A program made the translations under genes and the position numbers. Under the pieces are notes generated by a model. That model was not told where the DNA came from and did not search any database. It saw nothing but the letters and a program-made list of their open reading frames with translations. Below are positions 8,737 to 16,778 of a DNA stretch of 60,422 nt, piece after piece (the stretch's first letter is position 1; each line of letters starts with the position of its first letter). The stretch comes from Candidatus Zipacnadia bacterium (lineage in GTDB: Bacteria > Armatimonadota > Zipacnadia > Zipacnadales > Zipacnadaceae), in contig JALGUR010000005.1 in the NCBI GenBank assembly GCA_029820565.1, positions 1 through 60,422 of the forward strand, in the 5' to 3' direction.

Positions 8737-10138
8737 TTACTGCTGCGTGATCGTTATCAACCGGTCCACCGGCGTCCGAACCATCTGGTGCTCGCCGCCA
8801 GCCCAGTTAATCTCCAGCAGCACTGGCGCCGAGTGATCACCCAGGCCAAAGTGTAATGTCAACTCGTTCTGATTGCCCTCCCCGGTGGCACTCGCCACCT
8901 GGCGCGTAAGCACCTCTCGGGCGAGTGGTTTCTCACTTCGCGGAAGTTGGATGCGCACCTGCGCCCCGATGGCCGAGCCCGACGCTGCCAGCCGGACCTT
9001 GAGCCAGTGACCCGTCGCGCCCCGGTTCTCATATAGTCTGCCGCCAGTCATTAAGTCCAGGTCGCCGTCATTATCATAGTCGGCCCAGGCAGCCTGATAG
9101 GTGCGCTCTGCTTCAATGCCCGCTTCGGCGGTGACATCGCGGAAATGCCACTGCCCCTCATTACGGTACAGGACAGAGTGATCGCCTCCGTAGACAGTGG
9201 TGAAGTACAGGTCCAGGTCACCATCGTTGTCGAAATCGCCCAGGGCCGGACTTGCGTATGACTCTTGCCAGTGCAAACCAGCCTGATTGCTCTTGTCCTC
9301 AAAGTGATAATCTGGCGATCCTTGGTTGCACAGGAACATCGGACGGTCCTGATACGCGGGGGGATGGCTGAAGTTGCCGACAAACAGATCAATATGGCCG
9401 TCGTTGTCCAAGTCGCCCCACGCTGAGCCGATAGTATGTCCGTATGCCCCAGAAATGGGAGTGCCCGCGACTCCGTACTCAGAGGCGACGCTGGTGAAGA
9501 CCAGATTCCCGTCATTGCGCCACAGGAGGTTGGGCTGGAGCCGGTAGTTGGAGACATAGATGTCAACATCCCCGTCCTCGTCAAAGTCCGCAGCGGTGAT
9601 GCCCCGCGCCGGCTGCAACTGGCTCGCCGGTGTGTGCCAATGCTCTATGAACGTCCCGTCTCTCTGGTTTATGTAAATCGCGTCGGGGTACCCCGCCACC
9701 TTCGCCCAGACCTCGTATCCGCCAATATCTAGGTCGAGAAGCCCGTCACCGTTCAAGTCCGCCCAGCAGGCTCCGAGCGAGACGGTAGTGGGCAGGTCAG
9801 GCAGCCCTGCCGTGGCATCACTGAAAGTCTCATCCCCGTTGTTGCGAAACAAATGCCCTTTGCCTTCCCACACGAACAGATCCAGATCGCCGTCATTGTC
9901 GTAGTCGCTCCAGATGCCATTGCCGGCCTCGGGAAGATTGGCTGCCTCATTGACTTTTGTGAACCTTTCGCCGCCGTCGTTCCGATATAGGTATCCAGAA
10001 ATGTACACGTCTACCCAGCCATCACCATTATAGTCGCCCCACGCCGCCTGGCCACCGCCGGCCAGACCAACCTGCTGCGTCACGTCCACAAACCACGGTT
10101 CAGCTGCGCAATAGCAGAGCGCGGCATAGTCTCTTCAT
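8737..10138 (-). CDS. FG-GAP/VCBS repeat protein with ASPIC/UnbV C-terminus; 5' end disrupted
   Basis: From 10089 the frame encodes about 450 residues of repeated calcium-binding segments of the type WGDYNGDGWVDVYISG, YDNDGDLDLF, LNGDGLLDLDIGG and FDNDGDLDLYFT, forming an integrin-alpha-like beta-propeller. It ends in an ASPIC/UnbV domain (GHWLKVRLAASGSAIGAQVR). Such proteins are extracellular or cell-surface. A separate ATG at 10138 has GGAGGAG about 12 bases upstream and a good promoter behind it. It opens MKRLCRALLLR, like the start of a signal peptide, but runs into a stop. Dropping one T near 10111 would join it to AAEPWFVDVTQQ in the main frame. I therefore take 10138 as the original start with a 1-base lesion, or a somewhat larger loss because the remaining hydrophobic stretch is short. 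Confidence 0.8.
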
Positions 10139-10187
10139 GGTCGGTTGGCTCCTCCAGCTACGATGCACTTTGTTGCTTACCGTGACC

Positions 10188-10216
10188 ATTATAGTCAAAG
10201 CCCAAACACGATGCAA
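10188..10216 (-). promoter_or_regulatory. Sigma70-type promoter for the FG-GAP gene
   Basis: Minus strand: -35 TTGCAT (10216-10211), 17-base spacer, -10 TATAAT (10193-10188) followed by GG. It predicts a leader of about 43 bases before the ATG at 10138 and so supports that start. Confidence 0.6.
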
Positions 10217-10243
10217 GGGCCGTGATTATTGACTTCTACCTCC

Positions 10244-10351
10244 TTACAGGCAAAGAGTGCTCAGTGCAAAATCGTAGGGCTTCCTGGTCGCCAGCCGAGT
10301 AACTAACGCACGGCCCGGGTATCGTGTCCCGCCGATTACTAACACTTTCAT
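10244..10351 (-). pseudogene. Truncated NAD-dependent epimerase/dehydratase (first 35 codons)
   Basis: The ATG overlaps the stop of the preceding GH123-like gene (ATGA) and has GGAGG in place, a normal translational-coupling arrangement. The product begins MKVLVIGGTRYPGRALVTRL, the unmistakable N-terminal Rossmann motif (VIGGTR-x-x-GRALV) of NAD-dependent sugar epimerases. It then stops after RKPYDFALSTLCL, whereas family members run to about 300 residues. The remainder is absent, and the promoter of the FG-GAP gene begins 28 bases beyond the stop. The gene was probably cut by a deletion that fused its start to unrelated DNA. Confidence 0.75.
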
Positions 10352-12231
10352 GGTTTTCCTCCCTGTGCAGTCCGTAAACCAAGCGACTGCTGACATTCGA
10401 GCGCTGCCCCGGCCAACTCGTCGCGCGCCGCGTCGGCACTTGCGGCGGTCCACGGCGAGTTTGAGACGCGTACCCCTGGGACCCAAGGCACCTCGTCCAG
10501 AATTCGCTGGAGACGGATACGTGCTTTCTTGCTGGCAGCGTATCGACCGGCGAGCCTGGTATCAGCGATGAGGTCGCGCAGCGTCCGCAGATAGCGGGAA
10601 TCATCAATGCCTTCCCGTAATCCTATCCATGGTAGGCTGCGCCACACACGCCCCTGTTGGTCACGCAGGCACCATGGGCCGCCCTTCCACGAATTGGCCA
10701 GAAATCGGTACGGGTTGAAAGGCTCGTCCAGCTCCTGGGCGACCAACTGCGTCCAGCACATCATGCCTGCGAGTTTGCCCTTCTCCGCGGTGAAGGTAAT
10801 CTGCTGGCCCTCCCAGTAAGTATCAAGCGGCCCGATAAAATCAATACCGTAGAGCCTGGTATGCTGGCGGTTGGCGCGCTGATGCCAGCGACGGTTGCCA
10901 TCGGCGCTGTGGCAGGGATGGACGTAGTGACAGATGTTGAGGTCCAGCAAGTTCTCCAGAGGCTGCCACCACTCATGGGTATAGACCGTGCCGGCCGTCT
11001 GCATCTCGGGGGCGACTTGCCGAGTAAGACCGTACATGAATTTCGCTTTCTCCATCGCCGGTGAGCCGAGGGACGGCTCGTCTGCGAGGTAGATGTAGAA
11101 CGGTGGCCACTTCGCCTCCAGGGCGTGATCGTATATCCGACGGATCACCCGCCCGGCGAACTCGCGCACCTCAGCCGGAACTTCCTCCGCTTTTACGCCG
11201 GGCTCAAGGTAGTCCTTAAACTTGAGCGCTTCGGCTTTGCCCATCGCCGCACAAAGCCCGTACATCAGCCCCTCCATCGCGACAATGGGCGGCTCCTCGA
11301 AACCAGCCTGTTTGTACAGCTCAATGCAGTGGTCATAGATAGAGAAGTCAACGGTCCCATCCTGCGAAACACCGGGGCGATTCTGATAGTGGATCGGGGA
11401 GATTAGACACTGGGTCATGCCGGCCCGACGCATCTCCTTGAGCCCCCACAGGAGCCACTCGGAACGCTCGTCCGGTTTGTGCCAGTCGTAGCGAAAGAAG
11501 CCCCACGGCATCGGACGGGAGAGCGTCAGGGGCAGCACTTTCAGCCGCACGGTGAAAGACGATGCCTTCGCCTTCTCGGGCTTGATGGCAACTGTACCGG
11601 AATAGGGACCCGGCTTCGCGTCCTCAGGAACGTGGATGTCGAGGTAAACCTGCGTATTGCAGGCCACCGCCGTATTTGCCGCGTTGCCGGGTCTGAGCCA
11701 CTTCGCGACCCAGCGAACCTGGTTGCCCGTAAGCCCAATCTGCTCCACCGTCGGCTCGACGATGTAGACATCTATGCTTGACGCGGGAATGATCGCCCCC
11801 TTCGGGCCCCGCAGATCGCCGACTGCGAACGTGACGGTTCCCAATGCCACAAGCGGCCGGATCGCGAACGTGGCCGGTTCAAATTCACCCAGCGAAGCAG
11901 AGAGGGAGACTTCATCCACCAATTCGGTGTCCGCCGGACGGTACTCGGGCAGCACACCGCCGCGGCCTGCCGGCGAGAAAGTAATGTAGCCTCGCTCAGT
12001 ATCAACTGCACGCGGCTGGGACTCTTCGCGCGTCTGGGCTGGCGTTGGAACGAACTTTACCTTGCCGCGTCCCGCGATATCCCATTCTTCGTCGCCCTCT
12101 GCGTAAATGAGCCGGGTAACATTATCGCTCAGCTTGTCAGTTCTTTCGGGCTCTCTCTCCTCGGCACGAATCCCCCCCGCGACCGCCAGCATCAACAACA
12201 CCGACAGCGCACTCTGGATAATTGTGGCCAT
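10348..12231 (-). CDS. Secreted GH123/DUF4091-like glycoside hydrolase-related protein (1)
   Basis: 627 residues. The start MATIIQSALSVLLMLAVAGGIRAEE is a signal peptide. The N-terminal half is beta-sandwich-like (SASLGEFEPATFAIRPL; DIHVPEDAKPGPYSGTV), the central part resembles a TIM barrel with YIYLADEPSLGS near the expected acidic catalytic region, and the end contains LREGIDDSRYLRTL, the signature I associate with DUF4091/GH123-like proteins. Known GH123 members are beta-N-acetylgalactosaminidases, but the wider family is largely uncharacterised. Its stop overlaps the ATG of the epimerase remnant. Confidence 0.8.
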   Translation of the reverse strand: MATIIQSALSVLLMLAVAGGIRAEEREPERTDKLSDNVTRLIYAEGDEEWDIAGRGKVKFVPTPAQTREESQPRAVDTERGYITFSPAGRGGVLPEYRPADTELVDEVSLSASLGEFEPATFAIRPLVALGTVTFAVGDLRGPKGAIIPASSIDVYIVEPTVEQIGLTGNQVRWVAKWLRPGNAANTAVACNTQVYLDIHVPEDAKPGPYSGTVAIKPEKAKASSFTVRLKVLPLTLSRPMPWGFFRYDWHKPDERSEWLLWGLKEMRRAGMTQCLISPIHYQNRPGVSQDGTVDFSIYDHCIELYKQAGFEEPPIVAMEGLMYGLCAAMGKAEALKFKDYLEPGVKAEEVPAEVREFAGRVIRRIYDHALEAKWPPFYIYLADEPSLGSPAMEKAKFMYGLTRQVAPEMQTAGTVYTHEWWQPLENLLDLNICHYVHPCHSADGNRRWHQRANRQHTRLYGIDFIGPLDTYWEGQQITFTAEKGKLAGMMCWTQLVAQELDEPFNPYRFLANSWKGGPWCLRDQQGRVWRSLPWIGLREGIDDSRYLRTLRDLIADTRLAGRYAASKKARIRLQRILDEVPWVPGVRVSNSPWTAASADAARDELAGAALECQQSLGLRTAQGGKP

Positions 12232-12325
12232 ATCGTCACTCCTTCCAGAGAGCTACCACAAAAGATACGTAACCTGTAAGGACAGCCCAGAACACTGAAT
12301 GTGAGGACCTGTTTCTCAATTCTGT

Positions 12326-12354
12326 AGCTTAGTTTGCGGTCAGCGGAAGGTCAA
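12326..12354 (-). promoter_or_regulatory. Candidate promoter for the GH123-like gene at 12231
   Basis: Minus strand: -35 TTGACC (12354-12349), 17-base spacer, -10 TAAGCT (12331-12326). The -35 is near consensus and the -10 is weaker. It leaves a leader of about 85-90 bases and would allow independent expression of the last gene of the carbohydrate run. Confidence 0.4.
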
Positions 12355-12380
12355 GAAGTTACTTTGGTTTTCCCTATCCT

Positions 12381-13202
12381 TCACTGCTTGCTGGCCCGCA
12401 TCTTATCATAGTACTGGGTGAAATTCATCACTTCCATCCCAATGCGGCGGGCATGCTCAATCAGACCGCGCATAATGACCATATCAGGGTCATATTCAAT
12501 CGTCGTAGTATCATGTTGCGCCGCATTATACAGCCAGTCGCGTTCGTGCAGATAATCTAACTCGCTCCTCAGATAGTCGAGGAACTCTTGCGGATTAGCA
12601 TATTCCTGTGGTTCGAATCCATAATGGACCGGCCAGTTACAGTCATGCCGCACCGTCACTGGCACCTCTAACATATCCGGAAACCCCTGAGGTTCGTAGA
12701 AGAAGGGCTGGACGTCGTAGTCCACTGGGATCCAATCTTGGGCGTTGCGCATCCAGGTCCGCATCACGCGGATGCCCGCGACGTGTAGCAGATGGAGAAG
12801 GTCGGGGCGATCGCTGATGCCCCGGTAGTAGCCCCAGGGCGAGCAGAAGGCCCGGCACTTGACCCCAAATTCTCGCTCCAGTACCGTGTTGGCTTTGTCT
12901 ACTTCCGCCACGAGTTGACCCAGACTTCCGCCCTGTGCGATTTCTACGATGCCATCCCCCTTTACCTGACAGAGTGTCTTGAGCAGGATATGGGAGTAGT
13001 TGTGTGAGCCTAACTCAAAGGGGGCCTCTTCCTTAGCCCTCTGTATCGCCTCCACATTGTTTTCCGCGGTGATACCGACCAAAAAGAGCGTAGCCGGCGC
13101 TTGTAGTTCAGCATGTAGTTCACTGGCCTTAGATAAGAAGCGCCGGGTAATATCCGAGCCAGTCCGGTCTTCAACATCATAGCCAATTACCATTGTGCTC
13201 AT
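12381..13202 (-). CDS. Polysaccharide deacetylase (NodB-like) family protein
   Basis: 273 residues from the ATG at 13202, chosen over an upstream in-frame ATG at 13247 because GGAG sits 10 bases before it and the family start (MVIGYDVEDRTG) follows at once. VIGYDVEDRTG carries the catalytic/metal Asp pair, and ELGSHNYSH is the His-x3-His metal motif. FCSPWGYYRG matches the later F-x-P-x-G motif region. There is no signal peptide, so it may act in the cytoplasm. The family removes N- or O-acetyl groups from sugars. It lies between two GH123-like genes, which suggests a role in processing acetylated saccharides. Confidence 0.82.
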   Translation of the reverse strand: MSTMVIGYDVEDRTGSDITRRFLSKASELHAELQAPATLFLVGITAENNVEAIQRAKEEAPFELGSHNYSHILLKTLCQVKGDGIVEIAQGGSLGQLVAEVDKANTVLEREFGVKCRAFCSPWGYYRGISDRPDLLHLLHVAGIRVMRTWMRNAQDWIPVDYDVQPFFYEPQGFPDMLEVPVTVRHDCNWPVHYGFEPQEYANPQEFLDYLRSELDYLHERDWLYNAAQHDTTTIEYDPDMVIMRGLIEHARRIGMEVMNFTQYYDKMRASKQ

Positions 13203-13292
13203 TTTCAACCAACTCCTTAAACAACACACTGCACAGTGAGTGGCCAAATCCCGTGTTAGCGAACGGCTTGCTTATCCTTGGGGATTCGTTTC

Positions 13293-15842
13293 TCACCGCG
13301 TCAGGCGCTTAATCCACTTTACAGTGCGCTCGCGTATCTGGTCTAAGTCTCCGGAGGGGTCCAGGCGATCAAGCCACCGCTGGGCGGCGCGGGCAGCCTC
13401 AGTGTCCCCGGCTTTTGCGATAGCCTGCTCCAGGGTAGTCACATAGCGCACATCGTCAACTGCCTCCCGGAAGCCCTCCCACTGAATCGTGCCTACGATG
13501 CCATTGACAGTCGGATAGGTGAAGCAGTGGTCGCGGTAGGATTTACTGTCAAAATCATTCCAGACATGGTCAAAGCCGTGTTGGTAAGCATAGTCCATCG
13601 CCCCGTCGTAGCCGGCCTTCCAGAGCAGCAGCCCGTAGTTGCGCCGATAAGTCTCGGGCTCCTCCACCCCAACTTGGGGATTGCCATAGCAGAATATCTT
13701 GGCCCCAACGCCATGGTACTTCTCTGCCTCCTTAGCCAAGGGTGGTCCGCCGAGCACTGCTACATCTAAGAGGTCGCCTATCAGCTCAAAGGCACCTGTA
13801 TAACAGGCTACAAACGTCTTGCCTCCAGCCTGATGCGTTGCCTCCCAGGCGGGCCGCTGCGACTTTAACTTCTCACCAGTGGCCTCATCAATGCCGTAAA
13901 AATAGACCTCTTTATACCCAAACTGCGCGGCCAGGTTGATCCACCGCTTAACGTTATTCTTCAGGGCATTCAGTGCTTCTTCAGAAGTGGCATCGCCCGT
14001 GCCGAATCCCAAGGTGAAGAATATGTCATTGGTCAGACCGGCCTGCTGGCGTAGCTGCAGCGCCCGAGGCAATAACTCGGGGTCATAGCCCTGGTAAAGG
14101 TTGGGATGCTGAACGCCGTGCGCGTGAAGGTCCCGCAGCTCGGCCAAATATTGCTCTTCGGAGCGCCACTCTGAGGTAATGGTTGGCTGATTGTCTTGGG
14201 CTAATTTCGCCCGATAGTATATGGAGAATATCATGTCTGGCTCGGCCAGATCGAAGGGATGGACGGTCACGGTAAGCGGGATCCGAACCGGGGCGATACC
14301 TGGGGCCGATAGGCGGACGGCGCCCGTATATGTACCGGGAGTGGCGTCTTCAGGAATATGTACGGTCACCCAGAACTGCTTCAGGGTATCGGTGAGGATA
14401 TTGACCGGCTGTAAGGTCTCGGCGTCAATAGGACGTACCCCTTCCAGTTGTGTGCTGTCCTCTCCACTGGCCAGTAGATAGCTGGTAGTGCCATCTTCAG
14501 CAGTGCTGCGCAGGTAATTGGCTTGCTCTTCGCTGTCAACTTGTACCAAAGCGTCATCCTTCAGCAACAGTTCGGGCGCCAATTGCTTACTATCTATCCC
14601 CGTTCTGCCTATTACCTCCCAGATCTCCCGGCCGGCCTGGTACCAGCACTTGACTACTCGGATATCCACCACACCAGAGGGAATGACGCCGCCCGGGCCG
14701 GCCAGATCAGTAGCTCCTGCAATTAGTTGACTCAAGTCATCCAGAGTATAGACCGCGAAGGTAGCCGGTTCATATTCGCCGCGGCAACCAGATACACTTA
14801 GCTCGCCGCCTGGAGTGCCGGGGACATGAGGAAAGCTATTCGGCAACGCTCGCACATTGGTGATAGGCCGCAGACTATACGTAACCAAGGGCCGTCCCAC
14901 CTCAATAGCTTCAATCATCATCTGAAAGAGTGAGGGAAACTGCTTGATCGCTCCCATATTCTCTTCCAATCTGGAGGCCCCCCAGGGGGAGATATAGCCC
15001 CGCCCCTCCATGCCCGCGCGTTGCTCTTGGGCAGTCGTGAGGAGGTCGTGAATCACACTTTTCACTCTGAGCAGACCTTCATCAGTAACCTTGGGCAAAC
15101 TGGCGAAAGCTTCCTCAGCCTCGCTCATCTGTTGGCGCCAGTCAGCCACTTGCCGGTGCCATTTGTCCGAAAAGTCTTGCCAGCGTTGTTTTATATCCAC
15201 TTCATAGGCCGCTTCAGAGGGGACCTGCCCCTCAACGTGGACATCGTCCACATAAAGCACAATCCGGCCCGTACCATAGAGGAAAATGCCCACTTGGCTT
15301 AGGTAAATGCCGATGTCCTTCTCGGTAGCACCATAGACCAACCTGTCCGTGATTCTACCCGCACTATTTTGCCCCCAAGTGACAATGTTACCTTCTATCA
15401 GCTTCCAGCCATCAGTAGGACCCGAAAACTGCGCAAAGGCGCCACAGCCGCTGTCAGTAGTCGGCGGGAACACTACACTTACCCCGAGGCCAGCCCGGAC
15501 AGAGGAGGGCTCAGCGATGAGCAAGCGGCCAGAGAAGCTGAGCGCGCCCTCGCAGGGGACCCGCACTGGTATACTCCAATACAGATAGTGACCTGACTTG
15601 ATGGTTACGTCCAGCTTGAAAGACTTCTTGCCACTGAAGGCTTGGTCTTCGCTGAACCCCTTGAAATGGACTTCGTGTTCGCCATCACTGGCCAAGAATT
15701 GGACAGGATCCTCAGTCTCGAAGTCCTGCACATAGGAGAACTCCTGCAACTGCTGGCCCACGGCCGGCAGCACAAAAACGAGGACCAACAGTGTGCATAT
15801 AATTGGCCCTGACTGTAACCGTTCACAAGACATCCTTATCAC
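13293..15842 (-). CDS. Secreted GH123/DUF4091-like protein with N-terminal carbohydrate-binding-like domain (2)
   Basis: 849 residues, the largest of the three paralogous GH123-like proteins. The signal peptide is within the first 30 residues (CTLLVLVFVLPAVGQQ). Residues of about 35-210 look like a jelly-roll carbohydrate-binding module (FSYVQDFETEDPVQFLA ... GRIVLYVDDVHVEG). A helical linker follows, then the family beta-domain (GCRGEYEPATFAVYTL; VHIPEDATPGTYTGAV) and the barrel (KEVYFYGIDEATGEK). The closing signature is WEGFREAVDDVRYVTTL. The start overlaps the end of the upstream PHP gene by 20 bases, so the two are translationally linked. Confidence 0.8.
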   Translation of the reverse strand: MIRMSCERLQSGPIICTLLVLVFVLPAVGQQLQEFSYVQDFETEDPVQFLASDGEHEVHFKGFSEDQAFSGKKSFKLDVTIKSGHYLYWSIPVRVPCEGALSFSGRLLIAEPSSVRAGLGVSVVFPPTTDSGCGAFAQFSGPTDGWKLIEGNIVTWGQNSAGRITDRLVYGATEKDIGIYLSQVGIFLYGTGRIVLYVDDVHVEGQVPSEAAYEVDIKQRWQDFSDKWHRQVADWRQQMSEAEEAFASLPKVTDEGLLRVKSVIHDLLTTAQEQRAGMEGRGYISPWGASRLEENMGAIKQFPSLFQMMIEAIEVGRPLVTYSLRPITNVRALPNSFPHVPGTPGGELSVSGCRGEYEPATFAVYTLDDLSQLIAGATDLAGPGGVIPSGVVDIRVVKCWYQAGREIWEVIGRTGIDSKQLAPELLLKDDALVQVDSEEQANYLRSTAEDGTTSYLLASGEDSTQLEGVRPIDAETLQPVNILTDTLKQFWVTVHIPEDATPGTYTGAVRLSAPGIAPVRIPLTVTVHPFDLAEPDMIFSIYYRAKLAQDNQPTITSEWRSEEQYLAELRDLHAHGVQHPNLYQGYDPELLPRALQLRQQAGLTNDIFFTLGFGTGDATSEEALNALKNNVKRWINLAAQFGYKEVYFYGIDEATGEKLKSQRPAWEATHQAGGKTFVACYTGAFELIGDLLDVAVLGGPPLAKEAEKYHGVGAKIFCYGNPQVGVEEPETYRRNYGLLLWKAGYDGAMDYAYQHGFDHVWNDFDSKSYRDHCFTYPTVNGIVGTIQWEGFREAVDDVRYVTTLEQAIAKAGDTEAARAAQRWLDRLDPSGDLDQIRERTVKWIKRLTR

Positions 15843-16737
15843 CTCGTTGCGTGAACCAGATGGGATTGCTCCAAGCGCACTGGCCTTCTTTAGTGACGCA
15901 TTCCACGCGCAGGTATTCCTCAGTGCCCCGCCGTTTATACTCAGCGCTACTGAGCAGTCGGCTGCCTAAGGCCGTGAATTTCTCGCTGGTCCCCCAATTT
16001 TGGCCTACAAAGGTTATGCTCTTACAGTCAGAAGTTCGTACAGTTACTGTCTCATCTGTTATTGTTATATCTTTGATTTCGGGGCCATTGCTGGCGTAGA
16101 AGAGGCCCCTTCTGATACTGTCAAGGATGTTCGGGAGTGTCAGGGACGGTGCCTTGACCATAATCCAACCGCCGCACGCATCATTAGGCCGGTGGTCATT
16201 GAAGTGCCAGTGGGCATCATCAGTGGCAAAGCCCCATACTCTCTTCCCCCGGGACAGAAGCGCATCCCAGTGGAGCGTAGCATATCCGCGCCCGAAAGCG
16301 TGGTGGACACTGGTATTGAATATCTCTATGCCAAGATAGCCTTCTACCGGCAGAAGATCATTGATGGTCAGGTCGTAGGGATGGGCGACGATAGCCTCCC
16401 CGCCCATCTCGCGAATTGCGGCCAGCGCCGCGCTGACCTCAGTCCCAGGGAGCGACGTAGGCACGGTAGGTACGTTTACCGCCACCACATGATAGCCTTG
16501 CTCTTTCCGCTGAACATCCAACTCCGTACCAGGAATTACCAGAAAGTCATCCGAAGATAGTCCCGCGATGTCGGTGACCTTATTATGGTCAGTAAGGCAC
16601 AGAAAGTCGTAGCCGTTTTGGTGGTAGTGCTCGGCCATCGCGGCGGGAGTTTTTACACCATCGGAACTGGTGGTGTGAGTATGGAGGTTTCCGCGATACC
16701 AATTTCCCTCTGTAGCGAAGGGATTCTCAGATAACAC
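15823..16737 (-). CDS. PHP-domain metallohydrolase, CehA/McbA-like (second copy)
   Basis: 304 residues. GNLHTHTTSSDG, LCLTDHNKVT and IVAHPYDL are the metal-binding motifs of the PHP fold. The domain runs almost the full length and ends with a strand-rich tail (RVECVTKEGQCAWSNPIWF) that matches the tail of the copy at 1429-2313 (RIECIDEAGRKAWTNPFFI). Unlike its neighbours it has no signal peptide. Its stop lies within the following GH123-like gene, and the previous one ends 41 bases upstream, so all three sit in one transcript. Function unknown beyond metal-dependent hydrolysis. Confidence 0.85.
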   Translation of the reverse strand: MLSENPFATEGNWYRGNLHTHTTSSDGVKTPAAMAEHYHQNGYDFLCLTDHNKVTDIAGLSSDDFLVIPGTELDVQRKEQGYHVVAVNVPTVPTSLPGTEVSAALAAIREMGGEAIVAHPYDLTINDLLPVEGYLGIEIFNTSVHHAFGRGYATLHWDALLSRGKRVWGFATDDAHWHFNDHRPNDACGGWIMVKAPSLTLPNILDSIRRGLFYASNGPEIKDITITDETVTVRTSDCKSITFVGQNWGTSEKFTALGSRLLSSAEYKRRGTEEYLRVECVTKEGQCAWSNPIWFTQRGDKDVL

Positions 16738-16778
16738 TGGTTCAGCGCTCCTTAAACGGTAATCTGACTCGGATGAGC

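Noticed and set aside
12608..12625. tRNA T-loop-like GTTCGAATCC
   Set aside because: It lies inside the deacetylase coding sequence and has no acceptor or anticodon stems around it.
16000..16560. Plus-strand open frame of about 186 codons
   Set aside because: It lies opposite the second PHP gene and has no ribosome-binding site or family resemblance.
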